A DNA stretch of 42,894 nucleotides from an uncultured Flavobacteriales bacterium (GTDB lineage Bacteria; Bacteroidota; Bacteroidia; Flavobacteriales_D; Sanyastnellaceae), in contig CAJQLF010000028.1 in assembly GCA_905479115.1 (NCBI GenBank), forward strand, positions 1 to 42,894, in the 5' to 3' direction. The translations under genes were made by a program, and so were the position numbers. Below are positions 9,920-18,627 of this stretch, piece by piece. Position 1 is the stretch's first letter, and each line of letters opens with the position of its first letter. The notes beneath the pieces were generated by a model. That model saw only the letters and a program-made list of their open reading frames with translations, did not search any database and was not told the origin of the DNA.

Positions 9920-10669
9920 TTAGAGCAGGTTGATGCGCTGAGCAAGCGCGTCTTTGTAGCTGCCGCCAACTGGAATTTCTTTTTCCATTCCCGCAATGGT
10001 AATCATCGAGTATTTGATGCTTTCAATGGCTTCAATGTTGACGATGTAGCTCCGGTGTACTCGCATAAAGTCCGGTCCGCTCAGCTTTGTTTCGACATCC
10101 TTCATGGTGGAATGGATTGTGTAGCTTTCGTTCGTGGTGTGGACTACGACATAGTCTTTCAGCGCCTCCACAAAAAGCAAATCGCTGTTCTTAACCCGAA
10201 TCAAGCGGCTTCGGTTTTTCACAAAAATGATGTCTGTGTCATCCTTGTGCTCCGCCAAACTTCTCAAAAAATCCGTCTCTTGACGCATTTCCAGCTCCTT
10301 GCCGTGCTTGTGCAGGGCCATTTCTACGGCCGTCTGGATATCAACATCCTTGAATGGCTTCAAAATGTATCCGTGTGGCTCGGCGAGTTTCGCGTCGTTC
10401 AGTGTGTTCTCGTCCGCATAAGCCGTCAAAAAGACGACGGGAATGTCGATGTTCCGCTTAATTTCTTCGGCGGCCGCAATCCCATTCATGTCGCCTTTGA
10501 TCATGATGTCCATGAGTGCTAAATCCGGCTTGTGTTTCATGGCCATGGAAATGGCGTCCTCACCGTTATCCGCAGAAGCCACAACGTTATAACCTAGGTT
10601 TCCTAAGCAACGTTCAATGTCCTTACGAACAATGCTTTCATCTTCTGTTACGAGAATATTTATGGGCAT
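9920..10669 (-). CDS. LytTR-family response regulator
   Basis: A 249-residue two-domain regulator. The receiver domain (1-120) has the acidic pocket (TEDE, 8-11), the phosphoacceptor Asp54 (LALMDIMIKG) and the conserved Lys104 (YILKPF). The C-terminal half (about 145-245) is a LytTR DNA-binding domain: FVKNRSRLIRVKNSDLLFVE, then YVVVHT, then FMRVHRSYIVN. Such proteins bind short direct repeats upstream of targets. It lies 24 nt downstream of the six-PAS histidine kinase on the same strand, so the two form a cognate pair. The next gene is the secreted DUF1028 protein. No LytTR target repeat could be picked out by eye. Confidence 0.93.
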   Translation of the reverse strand: MPINILVTEDESIVRKDIERCLGNLGYNVVASADNGEDAISMAMKHKPDLALMDIMIKGDMNGIAAAEEIKRNIDIPVVFLTAYADENTLNDAKLAEPHGYILKPFKDVDIQTAVEMALHKHGKELEMRQETDFLRSLAEHKDDTDIIFVKNRSRLIRVKNSDLLFVEALKDYVVVHTTNESYTIHSTMKDVETKLSGPDFMRVHRSYIVNIEAIESIKYSMITIAGMEKEIPVGGSYKDALAQRINLL

Positions 10670-10693
10670 ATCAAGTGGTTTCTTTGGTTGCGT

Positions 10694-13570
10694 CTAAAGC
10701 GTCACGGGGGTAAATCTAACCAAAAATGATGCCCCCGTCTCAATATCTAACGCCTTATCGCTCTGTTTGTTATCCACAACGAGCGCTCCGTCCAATTGGT
10801 CGGTTAAAGCTTGAACCAAATACACCCCCAAGCTCTCATTGGTTTCAATGTCAAAATTATCGGGCAAACCGACCCCGTTATCTGCGACCTCAATTTCCAG
10901 TTCGTCGCCTTTCTTTTCAACGCGCAAAAATATTTTTCCCGTTTCTCTTCCTTTGAAAGCGTATTTTAAACAATTAGAAACCAACTCATTAACTATTAAT
11001 CCACATGGGATCGCTTGTTTCAGATTGATGTAAATGTCGTCCAGCTGACTGGTCAATTCCACGCGAGCAGAAATGTTAGAATAGCTCTGGATCAGGTTCT
11101 GGGTTAGTCGTTCCAAATAATCCGCAAAACCAATGGAGCTAAAATCAGAATTTTGGTACAGGCTTTCGTGAATAAAGCTCATTGTCGAAATCCTGTTTTG
11201 GCTTTCCTCCAAAACATCTAACATCTTTTGGTCGTCCACAAACCGTCGCTGCAGGTTAAGCATGCTTGAGATGACCTGTAAGTTGTTCTTCACCCGATGA
11301 TGGACCTCTTGGAGTAAAACTTCCTTTTCCTTCAGTGCTTCACGAATCTTATTGTCGATCTCTTTTCGTTCTGTTATGTCGTACGCTATACAACTCAATT
11401 CCTCTGTTCCTTCTTCAAATACAACGGGGTTGACAAAGAGTTGGTACCACGCCACCTCTCCGGATTGCGTGACCAGCGGAAGTTCAAATTGCTGCTGGGT
11501 GCCCTGCGCTGCGCGGGAGAAAAGTCTGAATTGTCCCTGATAAAGGCTTTTTTCTGTGAAGCCTTTCAGGGTTTCTATAATGGGCGTACCAACTTCCGTG
11601 TCAAACCCGAACTGTTCTTTGAGTGTGTGTCTTAGGTTTTGATTAACCGATGTCACCCGAAGGTCTTTGTCGATGGTAAACATCAAGAGATAGCGCGTTG
11701 AGTTGAAAATCGATTCCAGTTTGGCAGATTTTTCCCTTGCATCACGCTGATAGGCTCTGACTTCAGAAACATTCGAGTAAATGCAACGCAACCCGATTAA
11801 GTCGCCTTGATTGGTTGTTTGTACTGAACCACCCCCCAACATCTTCAATATCGAACCGTTTTTGTTTCGAAAGTTTATTTCGTTGTTCTGGCCGGCCAAC
11901 AATTCCATCCAGTTCTCTTTGTTCTCGTTTGTTGGAGTTTCAATAACGTCTGGAATCAATACCGACTTCAGTTCTTTTGGTGAGTATCCCAGGGATTCAA
12001 AGAAAGCGGGGTTCGCGTATTCAAGCCCGCCTTTTGCGTTGACCTGAAAAACCAAGTCGCTCGCGTTTTCCAGAATATCCCGGTAGCGCTCATCGCTTCT
12101 TCTAAGTTCTTGCTCTGCAAAACGGATATCTGTGATGTCTCTCCCGACAAGTACATAGCCTGTGCCTTCCCCTTTTTCATTTTGTAAAGACGCAATCGAA
12201 ATCAACATCTGAAACACCTCTCCTGTCGATCGCTTTCCTGAAATTTCTCCCGCATAGTACCCTTGGCGATCCAAATCAGAGATAATGTTTTCTGCGTCCT
12301 CGGGGTTGCTCAAAAAATCAGCCGCAGTCATATCCTTTACATCGTCAGCGCTCATCCCAAACTCCACAGACGCTGCGTGATTGAATTGCAGAATGTTTCC
12401 TTTTACATCCAACGCTACAATCATATCAATGGAACTCTCAATGATGGATCGATTAAAGCGCTCGGCACCTTCTAACTGCTTTTGGGTTTCCCGGTGCTGC
12501 AGAATTTCCTCCTTCAACAAAACGTTCGCCTCTTCGGCTGATGTTCGCTTCAGTTGTTCACGGACCAATTGCATCTGCGTCGATAGGTCGTTCATTGTAA
12601 TTTGAACGGCCGGTTGATTATCAAAAAAGGAAAGGACCATTTGAACCCCCACCTCTTTTAATTGCTTGTCCATCATATTCACCTGCACTTCCAAGTAGGT
12701 AGTTTTCTCTCCGTTGAGAATTCGATCGATGTCTTCTTGAATTGGGGAGCGATCAGACGGTGCAAAAAACTGAATAACCTCTTGGTCAAACACCTCCTCT
12801 TCCTCTATGCCTAAAATTTCCAAACCCGCTTGATTTGCATACCGTACGCGGCCATCCACCGCTAAAAGCAACCCAAACGGATTGGTCTCCACAAGCAACC
12901 TGAACCGCTCTTTGGTTTGCAGAAGGTCTTTTGAAATTTTTCTCTTATCTGTGATATCCAGAAGGGCCAGGGCTTTGAAGCCCGACTCCTTGTCTACGAT
13001 CGTCATTTTTCCCTCCACTACGATTGGTTTGCCACCCGCGTTGACAAATTCAAATTCCAAAACCTCATCCAAACGGCTCATCAAGCGCTTCCAATTGCGC
13101 TCTCCTAATTGGGCTTCCCAGTCGATTTCACCTAATTCCTGGGCTGTGTTGACACCCATTGTAATCCACATCTGCGCATTTGAGTCAACCGCTTTGTTGT
13201 TGTTGATGAGAGCTAGCCCTTCGATGGTCCCATTGGCTAAACCCGTGTAAAGCGTCTTATTATATCTCAGCGCAGTGGCCAGCTCATCCGCATCTCGCAC
13301 GTCCTTAAAAACCGCATAATAATAGCCATTCAGACAACCTGAATGCACTGTGTGCGGTTTTTCGTTGTTTGATACGTTCCAAGTAAATGGCTCATGGCTA
13401 CTCGCTGCAATGATCCGTTCCCCTGCTTCTTTTGCCCGCTCTATTTCGCTTTCAGAAAGCATTTGCCTTCCTGCATTGTTCACGTAAACCGCCGCTCCAT
13501 CCTTGTCAAATACCAAAGCAGCATCCGTGCATACATCTATCCAATTTGCAATATGGGGATCAAGTTTCAT
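10694..13570 (-). CDS. Soluble multi-PAS histidine kinase (HisKA_2/HWE-like)
   Basis: A 958-residue kinase without a recognisable membrane segment, so it is probably cytosolic. The sensor part holds about six PAS-like modules, near residues 10-95, 105-207, 220-330, 370-485, 493-605 and 615-735; several end in the usual DITDxR/DITERK motif (205-210, 478-483, 731-736). A short coiled coil (335-370) splits the array. The transmitter starts with EVHHRVKNNLQV (His757/758 as phosphoacceptor), the HisKA_2 signature, followed by a HATPase domain (about 855-955; NELVSN as N box, DNGVGLP as G1). It sits between the MORN protein (15-nt gap) and its LytTR partner. The signal is unknown; PAS domains could bind haem, flavin or small metabolites. 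Confidence 0.92.
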   Translation of the reverse strand: MKLDPHIANWIDVCTDAALVFDKDGAAVYVNNAGRQMLSESEIERAKEAGERIIAASSHEPFTWNVSNNEKPHTVHSGCLNGYYYAVFKDVRDADELATALRYNKTLYTGLANGTIEGLALINNNKAVDSNAQMWITMGVNTAQELGEIDWEAQLGERNWKRLMSRLDEVLEFEFVNAGGKPIVVEGKMTIVDKESGFKALALLDITDKRKISKDLLQTKERFRLLVETNPFGLLLAVDGRVRYANQAGLEILGIEEEEVFDQEVIQFFAPSDRSPIQEDIDRILNGEKTTYLEVQVNMMDKQLKEVGVQMVLSFFDNQPAVQITMNDLSTQMQLVREQLKRTSAEEANVLLKEEILQHRETQKQLEGAERFNRSIIESSIDMIVALDVKGNILQFNHAASVEFGMSADDVKDMTAADFLSNPEDAENIISDLDRQGYYAGEISGKRSTGEVFQMLISIASLQNEKGEGTGYVLVGRDITDIRFAEQELRRSDERYRDILENASDLVFQVNAKGGLEYANPAFFESLGYSPKELKSVLIPDVIETPTNENKENWMELLAGQNNEINFRNKNGSILKMLGGGSVQTTNQGDLIGLRCIYSNVSEVRAYQRDAREKSAKLESIFNSTRYLLMFTIDKDLRVTSVNQNLRHTLKEQFGFDTEVGTPIIETLKGFTEKSLYQGQFRLFSRAAQGTQQQFELPLVTQSGEVAWYQLFVNPVVFEEGTEELSCIAYDITERKEIDNKIREALKEKEVLLQEVHHRVKNNLQVISSMLNLQRRFVDDQKMLDVLEESQNRISTMSFIHESLYQNSDFSSIGFADYLERLTQNLIQSYSNISARVELTSQLDDIYINLKQAIPCGLIVNELVSNCLKYAFKGRETGKIFLRVEKKGDELEIEVADNGVGLPDNFDIETNESLGVYLVQALTDQLDGALVVDNKQSDKALDIETGASFLVRFTPVTL

Positions 13571-13580
13571 GGCTCAGAGA

Positions 13581-13588
13581 CGAAGTTA
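13581..13588 (-). promoter_or_regulatory. TAACTTCG element before the multi-PAS kinase
   Basis: TAACTTCG on the minus strand overlaps the stop codon of the MORN gene and ends 10 nt before the kinase ATG. The same octamer followed by T recurs at 26527-26534 and 31718-31725, each time pointing at a start codon. It resembles the -7 element TAnnTTTG, so the kinase may have an internal promoter in addition to read-through from the MORN gene. Confidence 0.3.
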
Positions 13589-15154
13589 ATCGCCAGAAGG
13601 TTCAGTTTTTCGTGAAGCGCTGTCCTTGAGCCGTTGTCCGTCAATTCGAAACAGCTTTCCTCGCTTATAATCGAGGGTTTGAATCAATGTTTGGTTAGGT
13701 CCATAAAACATCCATTTTCCATCTCTTTCACCTAAATCATATCGTTCAACTCGAACCATTGAACCTTGTGTGTCTTTGTAAATGTGCTTTCCTATCGGAA
13801 CTCCACTTTCGTAAGAACCTTCAAATTGCTTTTGCCCATTCGGGTGAACATGCACCCAGTCACCGTCGCGTTCATCGTCTAAATAGTTTCCTTCTTCTTT
13901 GTGATCGTTGACATCCATAACCCAGGGTCCTTGCTTTAAACCGAAATCATACGTGCCCTGAACAATGAGTTTTCCATTGAAATCCCATTCACGAAAAAGA
14001 CCACTCGCTTTGCCATTGCGATACGACTCATCTCGATGAATGGATCCATTCAAATAATACCATTTCCAATTTCCGTGGTATGCGCCTTCCTTGTATTTCC
14101 CTTCTTGAACTAATTCGCCTGATTCTGCATAAAATTTCCACAGCCCTTCACGCTGTCCATTTTGATATCCTCCTTCCGATTTTAATTCGCCCGACGTATA
14201 AAATTGTTTCCACGATCCAACCCGCTTGCCTTGGGAGTTGGTAATGCCTTTTCCAATCATTACACCCGCGTCATACAGCGCTCCAGCTATAATTGTTCCC
14301 TCATTATCGTATTCAGAATAGGTACCTACTCGTTTTTCATTTTCATATGTTGCCCGCGATGCAACAGTCCCATTCTCATGAACGGTTGTCCGAACATCAA
14401 TTTCTACTGTTTCTTCTGCATCCGAAATCACCTCTCCATCCAGGTATTTCTCTACCCGATCAAGCTGACCCCATTGATCATAAAACCGAAACAACCCATT
14501 TCTTTTTCCTCCCTTCCAAACACCTTGCTCTAAAAGAATACCGGAATCCGACCACTCCATCCAGGTACCTGTTTTAGCGTTCTTTTCGTCGTAACGATTA
14601 ATTTTTTCAATGCCCCTTAAATATCCTTTCTGATAATCCAACAACGAAATAACTCGACCATCTAATGCAAATTCCCGCCCTTTACCATCCTCTAAATCAG
14701 CTCTGTAAGGAATTGACTTTCGTTTTTGTCCTGATTCATCATACAGATTTGTCCAACCTGATTTTTTATCTTCTTTAAACTGGATTTCCTCTTTTATCGT
14801 GCCATTAGAGAAATATACTCGCTCCCATCCTGATTTTTGATTTGCCACATATTCCACTGTTCTGACCTTTGTTTCCGTGGAATCAAAAAATACCCACTCA
14901 CCGTGAAGTAAAAAGTTCATTCGAGCACCTACACTCTTGATGTTTCCGTTGGTAAAATATGAGGTCCATGTTCCTTCTGGTTTTCCGTTAACTAAGCATC
15001 CTTCACTTGCTTTTTTTCCCGATGGAAAGGTATATACCGTCCAATCACAATTCACTGGAATTTCCTGCGCTGAGGCAAAAGATGTAATCAACACACACCA
15101 TAGTAATATTCTTTTATTCTTAGAAAATAAAGCAATAGTAGTAGGCTTGTTCAT
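13586..15154 (-). CDS. Exported MORN-like (YwqK-type) repeat protein
   Basis: From the ATG at 15154 the product is 522 residues and starts with a signal peptide (MNKPTTIALFSKNKRILLWC..., cleavage near ASA-Q). An ATG seven codons upstream is possible but fits a signal peptide less well. The rest is a chain of roughly fifteen imperfect 23-25-residue repeats of the form 'G.W..YY.NG.l..eg.Y..G...G', seen clearly in REGLWKFYAESGELVQEG and HGNWKWYYLNGSIH. This is the MORN-variant pattern common in Bacteroidota and also annotated 'YwqK antitoxin'; no toxin is nearby. It is the first gene of the kinase operon and a plausible periplasmic or surface accessory. The region looks more AT-rich than its neighbours. 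Confidence 0.8.
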   Translation of the reverse strand: MNKPTTIALFSKNKRILLWCVLITSFASAQEIPVNCDWTVYTFPSGKKASEGCLVNGKPEGTWTSYFTNGNIKSVGARMNFLLHGEWVFFDSTETKVRTVEYVANQKSGWERVYFSNGTIKEEIQFKEDKKSGWTNLYDESGQKRKSIPYRADLEDGKGREFALDGRVISLLDYQKGYLRGIEKINRYDEKNAKTGTWMEWSDSGILLEQGVWKGGKRNGLFRFYDQWGQLDRVEKYLDGEVISDAEETVEIDVRTTVHENGTVASRATYENEKRVGTYSEYDNEGTIIAGALYDAGVMIGKGITNSQGKRVGSWKQFYTSGELKSEGGYQNGQREGLWKFYAESGELVQEGKYKEGAYHGNWKWYYLNGSIHRDESYRNGKASGLFREWDFNGKLIVQGTYDFGLKQGPWVMDVNDHKEEGNYLDDERDGDWVHVHPNGQKQFEGSYESGVPIGKHIYKDTQGSMVRVERYDLGERDGKWMFYGPNQTLIQTLDYKRGKLFRIDGQRLKDSASRKTEPSGD

Positions 15155-15515
15155 TGTGTGTATAAGGAGAGGCAATGGATGTAGGAATTTTCAGTTTTTC
15201 ACAAGATTAAGGCAGGTTGCAAACAGCGTTTTTTAAAAGGTTAGACTGATTTTCAAGGCTTAAAGATGGTTTTAAACAAGCAGTGTATGAATGAATGGTC
15301 TGATAATTTATGATCAAATGATTGGTCGATAACCTTGGAAAATAGGCGCATAATATGGAGTAGAAATTAGACGGAAAAAGTTTGGAATTCTGATGACGTA
15401 ATTTGCTTGCACGAGAATTTCGAAATTGAAAGAGAAGTTGTTTTGAAGTTGTTCACCAAAGAAATGTGCTATCAACCATCTGCTTGTTAATTAACTTGCC
15501 AAAAAATAGGACACC
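15155..15515. other. Divergent intergenic region, no gene seen
   Basis: About 360 AT-rich bases between the MORN-repeat gene (minus) and the RpiB-peptidase fusion (plus). I see no conserved reading frame, RNA gene or terminator. It must contain promoters for both directions. Partial matches to the -7 element are TAATCTTG on the minus strand near 15200 and TAACTTGC on the plus strand at 15492-15499, which lies inside a TTAATTAA context and 16 nt before the fusion's start codon. Neither has a convincing -33 partner. Confidence 0.6.
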
Positions 15516-17477
15516 ATGCGTATATCAATTGGAGGAGATCATGCAGGGCCTGCATTGAAAAAGGCACTCACAAGGTACTTAGAATCGGAGGGTAATACGG
15601 TGGTCAATCGAGGCACAGATTCAACAGACAGTGTTGATTATCCGGATCATGCGCACGCGGTGGCTGCGGATGTTGAAGCGAAAGAAGTGGATTTCGGAAT
15701 TTTAATTTGTGGATCAGCCAACGGAGTGGCCATGTCAGCAAATAAGCATCAAGGGGTAAGAGCTGGTTTAGCTTGGAACCCAGAAGTTGCTCAACTTGTG
15801 AAGCAACACAACAATGCGAATGTTTTGTGCATTCCAGCTCGGTTTGTCTCGGAAGATGAGGGATTGGAAATTTTAAAAGCGTACATGAGCCAATCTTTTG
15901 AGGGCGGCAGGCATGAGCGCCGTGTAAGTAAAATATCCTGTGCACTTGCGGGACTGGCATTGATGTTTTTTTCTGTGAATGAAGGACTTGCTCAAGACAT
16001 CGTGATCCCTGAATCATACAGGTCTTCCATTTCTGCTTCGGATTTAGAAAACCACTTAATGGTTTTGGCGAGCGATGCGTTTGAAGGCCGGGAGACCGGT
16101 GAGCCGGGCGCAGACAAGGCCGCAGCCTACATTGCGAGTTACTTTAAATCAGTGGGAATTGCTCCATACGATGGAGATTCTTATTTCCAACCGGTAGAGC
16201 TGGTTCGATCTCAAATTGAAGGCGGATCAGCTTACGTTGGTGGTCAGGGGTTGGTTTTTTTAGATGACTACCTGTTTTATCCCGGCATCAAAGAGCCCGT
16301 GATGAACGACTTACCAATGATGGCTATTTCAGACGTGCAGGATTTGCAAGATGTCGACGTAAAAGGCATGGCGGTGGTTGTGCAAGCGGCAACGGAAGGC
16401 GGAGAAACCCGCTGGCAGACAGGATTGAATACTTTGCGCACAGCCGCATCAGAACAAGGCGCAGTTGCGGTGATCGTCGTAGGGGATGATTTATCCGTGG
16501 TACGGAGTAGAATGAAGCCTTGGTTGCTCCGTAAATCTTTGCGATTAAACAGGGAGGGCGAACCAGAAGAACGGGAAGGAACACGGATTCCAACCTTTAT
16601 GGTGGAGGCTCCAGCCACAGCGAATTGGTGGACCGGTTCAGCAATAAAGTCATGGAAGAGGTGGTCGAAAAAAACACAAAAAGGACAACCGCTTGCCCCT
16701 ACCCTGCTTCCACAAGCGACATGGAGTTTTGAGTTGTCAGCGACGGCTGACGATGTCACATCAAACAACGTATTGGGCTTTATTCCTGGGCGAGACTCCG
16801 TTTTGAGAGATGAGGTACTTGTGATTACAGCGCACTATGATCATGTAGGAATTATTGACGGGGAGATTCACAACGGAGCAGACGACGATGGTTCTGGTAC
16901 CGTCACCGTACTGGAGCTGGCCGAGGCGTTTATGAAAGCGGTTAAAGCGGGAGACGGTCCAAGGAGGAGTGTTTTATTGATGACGGTTGTTGGTGAGGAA
17001 AAGGGATTGTTGGGAAGTGAATGGTATGCGGACCACCCTGTTTGGCCTTTGGAGAACACAGTTGCAAACCTCAACATTGATATGATCGGCCGGGTGGATG
17101 AGAGCCACGCAGATGAAGAGCGTTACGTCTACCTGATCGGTTCAGATAAATTGTCAAGCGAACTGCACGAAATCAGCGAAACAGCCAACACAACATATAC
17201 CAAGCTCGCGCTGGATTACACATTCAACGCCCCTGATGACCCCAATCGCTTTTACTACCGGTCAGATCATTACAATTTTGCCAAGAACAACATACCGGTA
17301 ATCTTTTATTTCAGCGGTGTGCATGAGGATTATCACCGTCCAGGCGATGACCCGGAGAAAATTTTATACGATAAGACGGCTGAAATTGGTCAGCTTGTGT
17401 TTTGCACTGCCTGGCAATTAGCAAATCAAGACAAACGGATCGAAGTGGATCGAGTTAATGATTTTCCAGAGAAGTAA
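15516..17477 (+). CDS. Ribose-5-phosphate isomerase B fused to exported M28 peptidase
   Basis: One uninterrupted 653-codon frame. Residues 1-140 are a full RpiB (ribose-5-P/ribulose-5-P isomerase): GGDHAG (6-11), Cys65 in LICGSANG, His99 in KQHNNANVLC and the C-terminal FEGGRHERRVSKI. The Gly usually following CGS is Ala here. Residues 141-160 (SCALAGLALMFFSVNEGLAQ) look like a signal-peptide h-region and cleavage site. Residues 161-653 are a Zn peptidase of family M28 with a PA-like insert (about 230-370). Ligands are His440 (AHYDH), Asp456 (NGADDDGSG), Glu494/495, Asp522 (NIDMIG) and a late His (EDYHRPGDD). An internal ATG at 15885 could start the peptidase alone, using RpiB's basic tail as n-region. 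The frame overlaps the convergent lipoprotein gene by 23 nt. Confidence 0.9.
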   Translation: MRISIGGDHAGPALKKALTRYLESEGNTVVNRGTDSTDSVDYPDHAHAVAADVEAKEVDFGILICGSANGVAMSANKHQGVRAGLAWNPEVAQLVKQHNNANVLCIPARFVSEDEGLEILKAYMSQSFEGGRHERRVSKISCALAGLALMFFSVNEGLAQDIVIPESYRSSISASDLENHLMVLASDAFEGRETGEPGADKAAAYIASYFKSVGIAPYDGDSYFQPVELVRSQIEGGSAYVGGQGLVFLDDYLFYPGIKEPVMNDLPMMAISDVQDLQDVDVKGMAVVVQAATEGGETRWQTGLNTLRTAASEQGAVAVIVVGDDLSVVRSRMKPWLLRKSLRLNREGEPEEREGTRIPTFMVEAPATANWWTGSAIKSWKRWSKKTQKGQPLAPTLLPQATWSFELSATADDVTSNNVLGFIPGRDSVLRDEVLVITAHYDHVGIIDGEIHNGADDDGSGTVTVLELAEAFMKAVKAGDGPRRSVLLMTVVGEEKGLLGSEWYADHPVWPLENTVANLNIDMIGRVDESHADEERYVYLIGSDKLSSELHEISETANTTYTKLALDYTFNAPDDPNRFYYRSDHYNFAKNNIPVIFYFSGVHEDYHRPGDDPEKILYDKTAEIGQLVFCTAWQLANQDKRIEVDRVNDFPEK

Positions 17478-18627
17478 GCGGTGCTAAATAACGCTTAAAC
17501 ACGGCAACCTCCTGTTCATATAGAGTCCCTGTAGCAGGACCATTAAAACCAGAGTGCACATAAACGGTGCCATCCCTGTGAACGAATAACGTGGTTGGAA
17601 AACTGATCACCTGATCGAGAAACGGAAAGGCATCAGCGGCAACCTGCTTGTTCGCTTTGCCTCCAAGGTAAATAACCCAATCCATTTGCATTTCGGACTG
17701 AAAGGACTGAATGCGTTCATAGGCATTGAGCGGAGAATCGGGCCGTTCGAACGCCACGGAAAGCATCTGGTTTCCGTTGGGCCGCACAACCTCCTTAAGC
17801 AACCGGACTTCGTCCATGCAATTAGGGCACCATGAGCCAAGAATATCAACAACCAAAGGCATCTCACCATCTGGGACCAAAGAGACCTCCACCGGAGCAC
17901 CTCCCGGATCAACGACCCGCACAAAAAGAGAATCCAAAGGCACGGACAGCATGCGGATTGAATCCTTTTTTGGCCACGGGTCCGCCTTTTTTCCTTGCCA
18001 TGAGACTCGGTAGTGATTTCCACTGTAAAACGACCCCAACGTCCAGTTTCCATCTTCCCATATGCCTGTAATGCAGTACAAATGCGCCCCATCGAAGGTC
18101 TGCATGGTTAGAACACCCTCGAGAAACGTGCCGCTGAGATAGCGGTAGTCACCTGTTGGGGTGCGTATGGTGCCTTGGACACCGGCCTCTGTTGAAGTCA
18201 AGTCAAGTTGGGAGGTGGCAACGTCACTTTCATCGCCTTCACCAAACCAGACGTCCCACGTGCCTTCAATTGCAGTGGATTCAGACTGTGTCGTCCGAGT
18301 GGTTATTTCAAACGGAACTTGGTACGGGTATCCGTTTTTTTTAGGCCGCAAAGAATCAGTCCAAACACCTTGGTTTAACTGTGCCTCACCTGTGGCCAAT
18401 GATCCCCCAAAGACAGGAACCCGGTATACAGTGTCGTTGACGCGTTCCAACACCAAAACTTCTGCTCCGTTCTGGATTTGCCACGAATCTAGCTCGCGCT
18501 GAATGGGAAATACAGCACGTGTCGAGTCGTTCAGAACAAACTCAACGAACTGATTTTCAATGGGCTGACTACACGCCAAAAACAAGGAAAGGAATCCTAA
18601 TGCCCAGCAAAAATGAAGAGGTCGCAT
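17455..18627 (-). CDS. Thioredoxin-fold (TlpA-like) lipoprotein
   Basis: A 390-residue protein with a lipoprotein signal (MRPLHFCWALGFLSLFLAC, lipidated Cys19). A middle region of about 220 residues is beta-rich, as in Bacteroidota lipoproteins with an N-terminal DUF4369-like part. The C-terminal thioredoxin/TlpA domain carries the redox motif WCPNC (in VDILGSWCPNCMDE) and a cis-Pro loop (SFPTTLF). It should act in the periplasm as a thiol-disulfide reductase or in envelope protein folding. Its ATG overlaps the aldehyde dehydrogenase stop as TGATG, so the two are translationally coupled. Its 3' end overlaps the RpiB-M28 gene by 23 nt tail-to-tail. Confidence 0.85.
   Translation of the reverse strand: MRPLHFCWALGFLSLFLACSQPIENQFVEFVLNDSTRAVFPIQRELDSWQIQNGAEVLVLERVNDTVYRVPVFGGSLATGEAQLNQGVWTDSLRPKKNGYPYQVPFEITTRTTQSESTAIEGTWDVWFGEGDESDVATSQLDLTSTEAGVQGTIRTPTGDYRYLSGTFLEGVLTMQTFDGAHLYCITGIWEDGNWTLGSFYSGNHYRVSWQGKKADPWPKKDSIRMLSVPLDSLFVRVVDPGGAPVEVSLVPDGEMPLVVDILGSWCPNCMDEVRLLKEVVRPNGNQMLSVAFERPDSPLNAYERIQSFQSEMQMDWVIYLGGKANKQVAADAFPFLDQVISFPTTLFVHRDGTVYVHSGFNGPATGTLYEQEVAVFKRYLAPLTSLENH

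Noticed and set aside
9836-10522. Long open frame opposite the LytTR regulator
   Set aside because: It is fully antisense to a well-supported gene and shows no recognisable motif; the openness follows from codon use of the real gene.
10770-10778. TTATCCACA, a perfect DnaA box
   Set aside because: It is a single copy inside the histidine kinase gene with no cluster of further boxes or AT-rich unwinding region, so it does not support an origin here.
13586-15154. Antitoxin role for the YwqK/MORN-type repeat protein
   Set aside because: The annotation name suggests toxin-antitoxin function, but the protein has a signal peptide, no toxin gene is adjacent, and the neighbours are signalling genes.
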